63,321 bases of DNA from Salisapilia sapeloensis (Eukaryota > Oomycota > Peronosporomycetes > Peronosporales > Salisapiliaceae), in assembly GCA_023334545.1 (NCBI GenBank), contig JAADVB010000092.1, positions 1 through 63,321 on the forward strand, given 5' to 3'. Both the position numbers and the translations under genes were made by a program. The notes beneath the pieces are model-generated. The model did no database searches and was not told the origin of the DNA. It saw only the letters and a list, made by a program, of their open reading frames with translations. Position 1 is the first letter of the stretch. Each line of letters begins with the position of its first letter. This document shows, in pieces, positions 1-11,446 of this stretch.

Positions 1-50
1 CGACTACCCCCTCTTCCACGTCCTCTTCCACTTTGGTTATTCGTAGACAT
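1..50 (-). CDS. 5' end of an RG-rich protein (partial)
   Basis: A minus-strand ATG at 50-48 opens a frame that runs off the left edge of the window. The 16 visible codons read Met-Ser-Thr-Asn-Asn-Gln-Ser followed by alternating Gly and Arg (GRGRGRGG). Such RG/RGG tracts are typical of RNA-binding and nucleolar proteins and are usual arginine-methylation targets. The frame is too short to assign a family, and the start is supported only by the low-complexity composition that follows it. It would be transcribed leftward, out of the window. Confidence 0.45.
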   Translation of the reverse strand, partial: MSTNNQSGRGRGRGGS

Positions 51-617
51 CACGGCTCGCTTCTTGTTTGCTCCCGAGGTTGTTGCCAGTAGGAATCAAA
101 ATTTGGACTGAGAACACTGCTAGACTGCTAGCTCGCGCAAGATACTGATTGAAGTTGATGTGCGACTACGTGTAGTCGATGGAAAGTTTCACAGAATGAT
201 AGTTGGCGCCAACAGAATATATTGTTCAACGCAGAATTTTGGCCGAACGGTCCTCCTCTACAAATACGCGCTGTGAGATGTAAAGCTAAGCAATTAAACC
301 TTCTCAATTATACCTATGGAAGTGGCGTTTTCGGCAAGCTTGAATGGAATGAGTTCGTGATATCGTGGTCCTAGTATTTGCTCAGAAGTTCGTCAGCCGA
401 TGGAATGTGATCACGATAAAATGCCCCACTGCAAATGCATTCGATAGCTAAGAGCTTTCGACATTCGAAATTGAAAACCATCCATGCTGTAAATCGTTTT
501 CAAATGTTTCAGCTTTTATTGTTTTTATCAAAGTACCAAGTGAATCCTCCAGTTGTTGCACAAAACAGTTCGAGTACTCATGCCCGTTCATTGCGCTTAG
601 CGTACATCTGCACTTCC
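51..617. other. Intergenic region upstream of the left-edge gene
   Basis: This stretch lies between the start of the leftward RG-rich gene and the 3' end of the MAP kinase gene. It should hold the promoter of the first and the 3' UTR of the second. Short open frames exist (for example 435-623 on the plus strand), but they have no recognisable domain and no splice partner. I see no RNA gene or repeat. Confidence 0.5.
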
Positions 618-2487
618 TCATAAATCCGCCCTACTCGACATTACCATTAGTCTTTCTCCCAAAGCATCAATATACCAACAAAGCATACCTTTGAGGCTCT
701 CCTTGTCTAATCGCACGTTCTCAAACTTCATATCAAGGGGCTTCATCTCCACCGATTCCGACTGCGTTCGTCGGACGGGGGCCAAAAATGGATGCTCCAG
801 AGCTTGATCCACCTACAACGTACAACATAAGTATACGTGACAGCACAAACACAACTACAAGTCGACATACCGTTATCCTTGACGATGGATTAAACGCAAG
901 CATCTTCTTCAGCAGATCCAGGGAGTCTGCAGGCGCACCTGGGAACAGTTCTCGCAAATCCCTCGGCTCTTTTCTCGACAATTTACGCAAGTACTGCTTC
1001 ACTTCTCCAAGTTCACCAATATCATCTTCTCCAGGTGTCCCAATGACATTAAAGATGACATTCAGCTGGTCCAACTTGTCCGAGTATGTCGTCGGTCGAT
1101 CTGCACTCAGTGGGAAGCATGACTTTCCAGGGAACAAAGGTACTCGGTCTTGATACCGTGGACAGCTCTCCACCTGCATACTTAAGAGCTCAGCAAAGAT
1201 ACACCCGACGCTCCACATGTCCACTGCAAAGTCGTAATCCTGCAGCAAAATCAACTCTGGCGCTCGGTACCAACGAGTCACGACGTGCTTTGTGAGCTGT
1301 CGACGAAACTTTGGCGCAGCGTCGCCTGAATTCGAGGACGGTGTCGAGGAAGCACTCGCAGGCGATGGCTCTGTGGTTCCAGCGTCCGACGTCGGGGACT
1401 TGGCGTCCTTGGGAGAGTACAGATGCTGTCGTAGTTCACTCATCTTCAGCTCCGGCTCGAGCACTCGAGAGAGGCCAAAGTCGCACAGCATGAGCGTGCA
1501 GTCCTCATTCAAAAGGATGTTAGCTGGCTTGATATCCCGATGGATGACATTGGCCGAGTGGAGGTACTTGACACCGCACAGAATCTGGTACAAAAACACT
1601 TGAATATGGCGAATGGTCAGGTATTGAGGACTCATGATGAGTTTGTGCAAGTCCGTGTCGAGGAAATCGAATACAAGGTACAGATCATTGAACGTATCGT
1701 AGCTCTGTGGTGGCACGACATCGATGAGCTTGATCACCTGCGGGTGGTTCAAGTGACGGAGGATGTAGATCTCACGATACAAGCGCTTGCAGTCGATCTC
1801 CTGGTCGAACACGTTCAAGATCTTTTTGATCGCCACCTTTTTCTGCGTCACACTGTCGAAGGCTTCCGCTACATGACCGTACGATCCTTTTCCCAAGAAC
1901 CTTACGAGCGTGTACCGACTCGTGACGTCCCAATTGGCAAAGTTGTTCAGCACCAACGGCGTCGCTCTCGGGGCTGCCGATGGAGTCGTGTGGTGGGTCT
2001 TGTTCGGATCTTGTGACGCATTCGTCGCGGCGTTCGCAGGAGCTTGGCCTGCTCGAGGGGCTGGCGTCGGCATAGTCTCGTAGCTTGCCATGCTCTGTCC
2101 GTTCGCGTCCTCCATGTTCCCGGACAAGTGATTCCCGACAGCAGGTGTCGGGGGCATCTCATGCAGAGGACCGCCCGGTGTCGGCGCACTGTAGAAAGAC
2201 GCACCAAAGTTGTCTTCATTGGGGTAATCGAGCGGAGGCGTCGGGGCCGCGCCATTAGCCAAAGTCGTCTCGCCCGTGGCTGCGACGAAGGAGCTGGTGG
2301 ATGCCATGGCGTTAGGACCTTGCGCCATCGGAGGCGTGGTCCCTGCAGGGCGCACAAACTTGTTTCCGCGCTTTAGCGCACTTCCTCCGACAGGCGTAGG
2401 CGAGGATATCATTCGCCGCTTGCGATTGTTTTCGCCGGCAGTGGGAGCTGCCGGAGAATCTTGTTTGTCATTCGAAACCTGGTCCAT
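618..2487 (-). CDS. Atypical MAP kinase with TKH activation motif (apicomplexan MAP2-like)
   Basis: There are two exons, 2487-871 and 812-618, joined across a 58-nt gtatgt...tag intron (813-870), giving 603 aa. The first ~190 residues are low-complexity (Pro, Ala, Thr). The kinase domain runs from about 191 to 545, with a glycine loop GKGSYG (199-204), VAIKK, HRDIKPAN (316-323), DFG (336-338) and VTRWYRAPE. Where classical MAPKs carry T-x-Y, this protein has T-K-H (399-401), so there is no activation-loop tyrosine. About 60 residues, rich in Ser and Pro, separate DFG from TKH, against 15-20 in ERK-type kinases. The tail after APE (FPGKSCFPLS, NVIFNVIGTP) resembles Plasmodium MAP2, whose motif is TSH (from memory). 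Its substrate is unknown. The ATG at 2487 is the first in frame, and the closing exon supplies the normal HPF motif. Confidence 0.9.
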
Positions 2488-2815
2488 GCTCGATACTCTT
2501 TTCCTCGTGGCTGTTCCTACGGTATCTTTCTAATGCTGAATGCTCGGTAGTCCAAGGTATCTCGCGGGAAATGAGCAGGGTACGGCAGGCCTTTTTCCAG
2601 AATGGGCCTTGCTCCACTTCGTCCTGAGGGGCAATCGACTGGGCTTTTTCTCAGACCTCCCTCCAAATCAAGCGTATACTCATTCCTAGTTGTTTCCATC
2701 CATCCAATCAAACACCGGCATCTGATAGTCATGAGCCAATCGGAGGAAGGGTGCGACCTCACTTCAACTTCGATCGATCGTCTCCAAGCAACACTTTCTA
2801 TTTCGACTTGTCCGA
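2488..2815. other. Spacer with the MAP kinase promoter
   Basis: This 328-nt spacer lies between the 3' end of the coiled-coil gene and the start of the MAP kinase gene, both on the minus strand. It holds the INR/E2F-like element at 2561-2577 noted separately. An 81-codon minus-strand frame (2762-2517) has no ATG at its start and no recognisable content, so I do not call it. Confidence 0.5.
2561..2577 (-). promoter_or_regulatory. INR-like element overlapping an E2F-like TTTCCCGC
   Basis: Read on the minus strand the site is TGCTCATTTCCCGCGAG, about 75 nt upstream of the MAP kinase ATG. GCTCATTTC matches the first half of the oomycete initiator consensus (GCTCATTYY), and the overlapping TTTCCCGC matches the E2F consensus TTTSSCGC. 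Either reading could be coincidental for a motif this short. Confidence 0.4.
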
Positions 2816-3196
2816 CTACAAGTCAAGTAGCGCTTCCAGGTCATCTAGCTCTGTGTCTAATGCCAACGCACTCTGTTCTTGCTGTAAAATTTCTTGTCGT
2901 GCCTTTGATTCCTGAGCTTCGCGGCGACTGTTGGCTGCCGCTTCATCCCGCTGGCGTTGAGCCTCCTGCAGCTGCTGCAATCGATCTTTTGACTTTGAAA
3001 TAGTTTCTGTACTCTGGTCCGCAGCATGTGCATCTTGAACTGCTTTCTCCAACAATGCATGCGTCGTTTGCATCTCGCGCAGTTGCTGCTGTGCATGCTG
3101 CTTCAATTGCTGAACACGGCGCAATTGAGACTCAACCTGCCTTTCTCGCGCGCCCATCTCTTCCCGTGTATGTCCATGTCCATGTGCATCTTCCAT
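2816..3196 (-). CDS. Small coiled-coil protein, unknown function
   Basis: The frame encodes 126 aa from the ATG at 3196. It is almost entirely a Gln/Glu/Arg/Ala-rich heptad pattern predicting one long coiled coil, and it ends in an acidic leucine-rich tail (DTELDDLEALLDL). The frame stays open about 90 nt upstream without another ATG, so a short 5' exon could extend it. It is divergent from the WW-FF gene, whose ATG lies 136 bp away. No catalytic motif is present. A structural role is likely, but I do not recognise the family. Confidence 0.6.
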   Translation of the reverse strand: MEDAHGHGHTREEMGARERQVESQLRRVQQLKQHAQQQLREMQTTHALLEKAVQDAHAADQSTETISKSKDRLQQLQEAQRQRDEAAANSRREAQESKARQEILQQEQSALALDTELDDLEALLDL

Positions 3197-3332
3197 CGCT
3201 CTCTGCGCCACGCACGTCCGCCTGTCGCCTGCGATACCAAAACGATCGTCGCTGGTCGTAAGTCTCCGGATAAAGTATCAGAAATTATGCGGATGAACAA
3301 CCAATCGTGGACAGAGACATCGAGCTCGCGTC

Positions 3333-4710
3333 ATGGCATCTCCGATGAATGATCCTGCCCGCGCTTCGCAGCCGACTGGCGAAGAAGAAGATCTGTCGTA
3401 TCGTCTGCATGCTCTAAAAGTTTGTGGCCAATGGTCCGTGCAGGATGATGGAGACGGCCATCTTTTTTACTATGACCATGCCACCAAGCAGTCGCAATGG
3501 GGTGCACCACGCGAATTAGCTGCACAAGAAGGAGACTTTATGATGGAGCTTATGCTAGTTCAAGCTCTGGCAAAGTCTGGTGGCTGGAGTGCACATGACG
3601 CAGGCAACGGTACGCTCTACTATTTTAACCGGAAAACCCGTGAGTCTGTATGGGAGCGACCGGCAGAGTGGGGCATGCCAGAAGAGCCTGAAAGTCTACC
3701 TGAGCCTATGGATATACCACCTCCACCTCCTGAGCCACCAGTGGAGGAGAAGGCATCAGAACCTACATCTGAAGAAGAAGAAGAGGAAGAAGTGGAACTA
3801 ACAGAGGAAGAGATTCAGCAAGCGAAAGAAAAAGAAGAGAAGGCTGCCAAGCTCCGACACGAGTTTCAAGAACTGTTACGAGAGAAGAAGATCATGCCGT
3901 TCACCAAATGGTCAGTGGCACTTCCAAAAATCATCAACGACATGCGTTTCCAAGCGATCCCAACGTCCGTATCCCTGTTTATTCGTCCCTCTACACTACT
4001 AAACTATTCTGTTTGTACCTAATAGAATGGACGAGCGTCGTGCAGTCTTTGAAGACTTTGTCGCACATCGACGAGAAGAGCTTAAAGGAGAGAAGAAACA
4101 GCGACTGGATTCGGCAAAGAAAGACTTTGCCAAGCTCCTACAACAGTATCTCCGGCCATCCTTGCTGTCGTGCATTGTCAACGACACAAAGCCATTGTCA
4201 AAGTGGGTGAACGGGCAACGTTTATCCGTGATACTAGCTACCATGCATCAAGACAAGGGAGAGGAAGAGTACAAGCAGATCCAGACCAACGTTCTGGACT
4301 ATCTTCCGATGAAAAGCCAAGACAAGGTCGTGTCAAAAGTAGTCAAGGAGCTAGAGGAAGAAGGGAAGAGCGTGCAAGAGCAGATTAAATACGTCGAGAA
4401 GGAACTAGAAAAGCTCGTATCGAAAGAAGGGCGACAGAACGTATCGTTCGAGACACCTCGTGTCCAGAAACTGCTGCATCAAGTCGTCCCGAGAGGAGAA
4501 AATAATGATCAGATTTTATCGTTCGAGCAACAGCGTCAACTATTCCGTCGAGTCGTGCCACCTGGTGGGAAGACAGAACACAACCATGCGCAGGAGCGGT
4601 CGTACTACGGTCCATCTCATTCATCCAGCCGTCGCCGGAGTCCAAGTCCACGACATCGAAGACGATCTCATCGCTCTCGATCTCGATCCAGATCACAAAG
4701 TCGGAGGTAA
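3333..4710 (+). CDS. WW-WW-FF-RS protein (PRP40/TCERG1-like)
   Basis: Exons 3333-3964 and 4026-4710 (intron 61 nt) encode 438 aa. Two WW domains lie near residues 31-60 (GQWSVQ...FYYD...SQW) and 83-115 (GGWSAH...YYFN...SVW). A proline and acidic linker follows, then an FF-type domain spanning the exon junction (FTKW, DERRAVFEDF), a basic helical region, and a C-terminal Arg/Ser-repeat tail. WW plus FF domains are the layout of PRP40 and TCERG1, which couple the splicing machinery to the RNA polymerase II tail. The RS tail is an addition typical of SR-type splicing proteins. Only one FF domain is convincing, fewer than in PRP40 or TCERG1, so it is best described as a related short form that is probably nuclear. 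The intron phase is confirmed by restoration of the FF domain. Confidence 0.8.
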
Positions 4711-4756
4711 CACGACGGAATCCTCTTTCAAAGTAAAAACATGTTGCTTCATTTTT

Positions 4757-7111
4757 CTATTCCGTTGCTGAAGTCGACGCATCGCTCGAGTCGTTTGAAA
4801 AGTCGACTGTCCGAAGTACGTACTGTGGTTCATCCACGATTTTCATCACGGCCTGGACACCATAGTCCAGCGGGATGGAGTAGATGCCATCCATATTCAC
4901 TTGCATATCCCATCCGAGTGATCTCACCGACACCCGTCGAGAGTTTCCTCGCCGGAATCGAATGTCGCCAAACGTCTCGTTGATGATCGGCTCTCGAACG
5001 ACAAAGCCCATGTCGAGCGAATCTTCCGGGAAGATGTGTGCCTTATTAAACCTACTTGCATCGTCAATACCTCTTTGAATAAGCTTATTTAGCAAGGTCG
5101 TACGCTTCTGTGAGTTCCGTCACCGTCTCATTCGTATGCGTATGACCCATGGCGCCAAGGACATTGTCCACTTGCTCCCGATACATCTGAGACTATGTGG
5201 TCATTAGCATCTACACGCCTAACGTATATAAAGAAAGAGTGTACAGCAGAGTAATGCCATGCGCTGGATCCTGTGCCGGTGGAAATGATGATGCCACTAC
5301 TCCGATGCGTCTCACGCTGGTGCTGATCCACGCCAATATTATAATGAGAAGGCCTCGACGCATCGCTCTCGGCGATAAACACTTCGTTCAAAGCGTATCG
5401 AGGGAGTTCATGCCAGAATCCGTCCTGGTTGACCATACCCACTCGAATCCGCTGTCGAACGCGCCATTGGAAATCGCCTGCTAACAGTCGATCTAATGCC
5501 ACCTTGAACCGGTGCATCGCACTGTCCACCCGATAGCAGCAGAGGTTGCCTTCGCTACGAGCTGGATCTGTGTTCAAGCCAGCAATCGGCAGCTCTCGAT
5601 TAATAAAGCTCGCCGCCTTTAGGAACGTACCGTCTCCACCTGCGGAGAACACCATGTCTGCATCATCAAACGTCGTGTCCGTCAAGTCATTCGCGTTCAC
5701 GACTTTAACGGAAATCCCATTCTCTGATAAACTGTATCATAGCATCAGTACATGCACACGTACAAACTGTACTATGATCCTACCTAGACGTGATATCATC
5801 AATCGCAGCCACATGGTGCTCATGACTCGCTCGTAGACGCTCGTAGACAAACCCTCGCATGGACATTTGCTTCCTCAACTCTTCTCTGCAAGCTCAAAAC
5901 ATAAGTGACATACGATACATTAATACGACCAGAGCCTACCCTGTGTAGCCATTCAACGCGCACTCGTGCTGGAATCTCGTCATTTTGTTTACGACCACTG
6001 CCTTCTTTAAATTCAGCATCGGCTTCCCAGGATACAACAACGGAGACTGGTCCGAAGTGTCTTTCCACTCGGTCCAATTCGCCTTCACCTCTTTCTCATC
6101 TTCCGCAGATATTCGTTCCGTAATGGCTCCTGTCGTACGCACGATTGGTCCTTCTTCCTTCACTTTTTCCTTCGCTCGACCCTTGTACGTCGCGGCGATA
6201 TACTCTTCCGAGACGATCATACGTGGCACGCGCTCTGCGATGGCCAGAAGCATCTCGTTGTCGTACACTGGTCTCTCGATCTTCATCCATCCCTTTGGAC
6301 TGAGCTTTTCATTCCAAGGACAGACCGAACGCATGTGTGTAAAGTACGGCGCGACCTCTCCGGACTGAGGGTCGGTACGCGTATAGTGTAGAATGTGTCC
6401 GTTGTGGATCTGGTCCACCATCTGACCAGACTCTTGCAACTCTCGGAACGTATCTTGGGACATGCGCTCCAACCGCGTTCGCATGGCCCACATCACCTCT
6501 GCATGTGCGACGACGATCACCCTTTTATTAGCACATTCGCGATGAAGAGTTGACAGTAGCCTATCTGCTCGCTGTGCTACTCCTGCCAAGGACTCTCCGC
6601 CTGGAGGGGTGTAGTAAAATCGGTCTAAATCACGTCGTTTTAGCTCGTCTTGCATCTTCTGAAAGCGTTCCTTTTCCGACATGAGATCCATCTGACCCCA
6701 ATCACGCTCCCGAATGAGCATCTCGGCGTACCAGTTCGCTCCAGGAAGACCCAATCGCCCAGCAGTCTCCATCGCTCGTAAATATTCCGATACGAGGTAC
6801 CGATCGAATTGCAGCAGCCCTTCCTTCTTCAGCCATTCGCCAGCTGCCACAGCCTGCTTCCGTCCTCGGTCCGTCAGTCGCCAATTGCAACTATGACGGT
6901 GCTGGAATTCTCCATAGAAAAGGCTGTGATCGCCGTCGATGGACCGTTGGCGAGCGACATTCCCTTCGCTCTCGCCGTGACGAATGAGCACGAGGTCAGC
7001 TAATCGAGGCTCCTTAAAGTGATGGATGCTCCTCTCTTGCGTAAAGTTGCATCGAGGTCGTTTCCGCGGTAGACAAACACTCGCGGACGATCGCGAGAGC
7101 AAACGGAGCAT
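4757..7111 (-). CDS. NADK2-like: Histidine phosphatase-NAD kinase fusion, probably mitochondrial
   Basis: Exons 7111-5940, 5885-5784, 5731-5245, 5186-5124 and 5083-4757 give about 716 aa. The N-terminus is Arg/Ser/Leu-rich with few acids, like a mitochondrial presequence. Residues ~38-250 form a histidine phosphatase domain (LIRHGES at 42-48, RDWGQ, PPGGES, second catalytic His in VVAHAEV). From about residue 370 the protein aligns with mitochondrial NAD kinase 2: KAVVVNKMTRF, the ATP-NAD signature GGDGT near 456, NTDPARSEG, RALNEVFIAE-like and STGTGSSAW. NAD kinase makes NADP from NAD and ATP; the phosphatase substrate is unknown. Each exon join restores the kinase frame except the last, which needs either a 40-nt intron (5084-5123) or a one-base frameshift. 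It is divergent from the EF-hand gene 114 bp away. Confidence 0.85.
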
Positions 7112-7225
7112 GAAAATGGGATTTGGCTGTGTGTTTGTGCGGCTCGTAGGTTCGATACTGTATCCAGGTCGTTTGTCAAGCGACCTTTGAAGATATATTT
7201 ATGACACATAAAGTATTGAAAGGAC

Positions 7226-10200
7226 ATGAAGGAGCTAGAGGATGTCCAGGATGTACTTCATCAAGCTCAGATGCGTAGTAGAGAGATCCGACAACGACTT
7301 CGCGACTTTCATCTGCCTACGAAGACCAATGGGCTGAGTAGGAATACTGTTATTACATCAAAAAGTACGAATAAAGGTATATATAAGCCAGCAAAGCGCC
7401 ATCGCGATACTTTAGATGTTTCGATGGAAATCGAGCAAATGCAGTTGCACGATTGGGATTGGAGATGGGATGTGAGGCAGATTCAATCGGAAGTGTCGCG
7501 TAGGATAGCACGGGTTGACAGAGAATTACGCGACGTTCCAAAGTTAATGAGATACTGGAATATCGGTAGTCACTCACCTCGAACTCAGGTCGTCGAAAAG
7601 CAGAAGGCTAGAAGTACACATAGTCCTCGCAGACGTGTCAATCGTGTGAAGAAGCATCCAAAGTCAGAAAGGGTAGTTAAAGCTCCTTGCATCATCTCGA
7701 AAGTTGCAAGTAGTAAACCAAAGAGTGAAGCAGCAACGACTACATCTGATCCAGAGGATGTCCACGAGTCACCAACGTTATCTGTACCTGTTCAAGATGA
7801 TCTTGCTACGGATCAACAGCAGACTGTCATCAGCGATATTATTGAATCTACTGAAGCACAAGATAATGATGAAGAAGCAAGTAAAACACAATATGATGAC
7901 GATGCTTCACGAGTTACTCGTGTAACTGATGCTCCCACTTTACCAGCTATAGATGCAGACGATAATGTGGAGAATGATCAAGTACAAGAAACTCAAAAGA
8001 AAGATATTGTAGTCTCAGAAGAAGGCTCTACAACTAATAAGACGCCTCTGGTGGAGGAAACTTCCATACGAGTGAAATTGGAGTCACACGAACCCAAAAG
8101 CTATGTTAGTAGTGAGAAAGCTACAGAAGGAGAAGATAATTCTGATGGCAAAGTGTCATATGCTGAGGTTCAGACATCCATGGACTATCCTATTGGCTTA
8201 ACCTCACCATCGTCTTTTGGCCGACAAGTGCTTTCTCAGCATCAGACGATGTCGACGTCCTCGACGTATGGAGATTTAGCAGTACTTCCATCTAACAGCC
8301 ATCGCACCAGAGGTACAAGATCTTTAAATCCAAATGTCCTAAGGCGACTATTTAATGATCTCGATACGGACCGAGACGGGTACATTAACCGCATCGAAAC
8401 TTCCGTCGCCTTGCACCGCCTCCAGATAGCTGTACCAGTAAAAAAGCTAGCTTCATTCTTTCTATACATCAATCCACCGATCCAACACTCGATAAGTTCT
8501 CGTTCGCATACGATACAATCTGAAGCCTTGATCTCAAGACAACGATCTGTTATTAATTACCAGCAATTTGTCGCTTTCGTCACAGTAGCGTTCACACAGC
8601 AGCAGCAGCGACTAGTTCGCCACATACACCAGGAACAAAGTTTAATGTCTGGAGCAATAGCAAACCCGTGGCATAGTGACTCACATCAAGAGGAGTTGAA
8701 ACAAGACGATGAAGAGGAAGCGATGGAAGAGGAGAATGAAGTACCTGTTATTGACAATGTTCTACCAGACCATAAATATGATAACGAGGTACGTACGATC
8801 GCCTTGATCTCTCGTGAAATTGGATTTGGATATAGCTTAACGGCGTATGATGCATATTGTAGGGTCTTGTGGAAGTCGTACATGACTTGCTGACAACACA
8901 TTCAAACATGCTTCACAACGTCAAGCACTTAGAATTTACTGAGTCGGAGATGGATAGAGTTATTGCAGCAGAGCAATGGCTTCAGCAATGGTTTTACTCT
9001 GTTAATGCCGACGATCATTCGCTAAATGACTGTCATCCTCAGGAGGAGGAAGTGGTATGGCCAACCTGTATTCAAGAAGAGTATCAACCGCCATCTATAT
9101 CAGAGCTAAATGATAGCAAAGAAGACGAACACTCCAGAAGTGTCGAGTTAGATAATACAGTACAGACTCCAGTGCAACCATCGATGGTTGCAAGTGAAAA
9201 GTCATTTCCAGTAGAGGAAAGTAAAGTGACCGCATTATCAAACATTGGGGCTGTAGCTGCTGCTTTTCCAGTCGATTTATCACTTTTACCCAGAAGCACA
9301 CGGTCTGTAGATATCCACCCACAGGGCAATCGCATTGCGTTGCTTGAGAGGCTGTGCAGACGTCGTCGCAACATTCAACAGCAAGCCTTTACTATTAGCA
9401 AGTACGCATCTGCTGCAGACCGTTCCTCTTTTTCAGATAGCAACCCCATTCAGGATTCAATTGCTATTGATAAAAGCGTAGACAATAAACCAATTCAGCA
9501 ATGTATGGATGCTGAGAATCAAAGCGAGATTGCCAATCAATCCATCCAGTCTGACTCTAGTGGAATTGTAAAAAGCTTTAGCTCTAGCTCCCAATCAGAA
9601 TGTGCTAGTGTACTTCCTCTTCAAACTAAACATTTTTCAGCTACTCAATGGGAATATCCTAGTACTTCTAGCCACCAAAGTAGTTCCCAGAGCAGCTCGT
9701 TAACAAGTTGTCGTAGTGATATGACAAAAAGTAGTGGCATACATGATGCAGTCTCCGACTTTCCATTAGCTACTCGAAGACAACAGAGGAGACGGAATAT
9801 ATCGAGGAGAGCAGGGTCTTCGATCAGTCGCAGTAGCTATCGAAAATCAATTGAAAGTGAGGATCTATCGGAAGGCGAAATTGAAATGACGGAATCACTT
9901 GATCTTAGTGATGGAGAACTCACTGGTCAAGATTTAGCACGCGCTGTTCGGCTGCACAATAGAAGAGTGGTAAAGCATGAGAAAAAGAAGGCGCACCAGT
10001 TCTATCGACAATCTAGTAGTGATGGAAGTAAAAGCGATTACAAAGATAGCTCGGCAGAGTCTGGGGAACTGATCAACACGGTATGTCCATGTAGTCACTT
10101 ACAGCATCACTTCGAACTTTTGGCATTTAATTAATCAATAGAGTCTTCTGCGCCGCCGTTGTCATCGAACGCTTTACTCGTCTTCTGCAGCTTCATTCGA

Positions 10201-10240
10201 GTCTGGAGAAGTCGACTATGACTATATTTCTATCGAATAG
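7226..10240 (+). CDS. Large EF-hand protein, unknown function
   Basis: Exons 7226-8788, 8863-10080 and 10142-10240 encode 959 aa. The N-terminal ~110 residues are helical and basic with aromatic DWDWRW. A long acidic, Thr/Ser/Val-rich disordered stretch follows. One canonical EF-hand loop (DTDRDGYINRIE) lies near residue 380, and a second helical pair without a clean loop follows. The rest is Ser/Gln-rich and ends in an acidic Tyr-containing tail. The last intron (10081-10141) could instead use an acceptor at 10112, which would give an alternative short C-terminus. A calcium-responsive structural role is plausible, but I cannot name a family. Codon use is more AT-rich than in the neighbouring metabolic genes. 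Confidence 0.75.
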
Positions 10241-11446
10241 TAGTAGTATGCACGCTCAGATTCTTCGATCGCCTGTTTCGTTGCTTCCGTTCCTGTGATC
10301 TTCATCCTCCTAGTTGATTGTCAGTGTGCTTTTTACATGAGTGACCAAATGCTCATATTCATTTTGCATTCGGATACCTCCCGTTTCCTCCAGTCATTGC
10401 GGAGGCTTCCAATTGCTGCTCGACTTCACGCTGCATCTAGTTCGACGACAAGATTTCCGTTCAAGGAAACTAGCAACTTCTCTGTGTGCTTTTCTATGGC
10501 TATGCAAAGCTTTCAAGTGAGAAGGATGGCACTCAACTAAATCTAGCTTACTGTCACATCGATTCCTCTGTTTTATACACGCAGTCTACAGATTTCCAGA
10601 GTCGTAAAGTGCGCCGTAAAAGTAGTCTATGGACATGAAACTTAGGTCGCTCAATGATGAGCGAAGAAAGCATCTACCCGTTATTTTCTCGCCAATATTC
10701 AACTACATTCCGTCAAGCTCTCGTATATTTGATCGCGTACATGAGGAAGAGACTGGTGTAAGCTGTAGAGTCGTTTGATGATATAGGAACATGAAAAGTA
10801 GAGGTAAAGCAGTGACAATGGTCTGTTCTCGATATTAAAATAAATGAAAGCTAAGATGATACCTAGCGCACTTCTTAATATTTTGTTTCTTCGGTTTAAA
10901 GACCTCGCCGAGTCATAGCTATATAGTGCTCGCAAGCTGCTATGTGAATTTGCGTGCTCGAATGTAGCTTCAATCAAGTGATGTTGCCGCGATGGAAACC
11001 TAGATACAGCTTGGTAGCGTAATTGAGCATGTTATCCCGGCAGATGTACACCCCAAAGCTTTCCTCGCATCATTCAGACGCACATACAACTACGTTAACA
11101 AACTACAGAGCCTTTCTTACAAGACGTCCTACCATGTCAATCCACATGCCCATTTCCTCCATCCGACAGTATCAACTTCAATGACATGATCAATCTATCA
11201 AACAACCGCCTACGCGATCTACATCCTTCCTCAACACATGAAACCAGCCAGACATACAAGTACTCTCCGCTCCACTTCCATCATCCATCCACTCGTGCCT
11301 CCTATCGCCTCCTTCTCCAGTATACTTTTTCCGCGTAAGATTGTTTACACTTGCTTTCACTATGTGTATATACTTAATCGCATAGTGTTTTGGTGGTCTC
11401 GTTTTGAGGGGCTGCCATTGAACGGTCCAAAAGCGAAGAAGTGATC
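10241..11446. other. 1.2-kb intergenic region
   Basis: No open frame here has recognisable content or a plausible splice partner. The last ~150 bases before the MPP-beta start are pyrimidine-rich on the plus strand and should include its promoter. I see no RNA gene, terminal repeat or transposon remnant. It is one of the longest gene-free stretches in the window. Confidence 0.5.
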
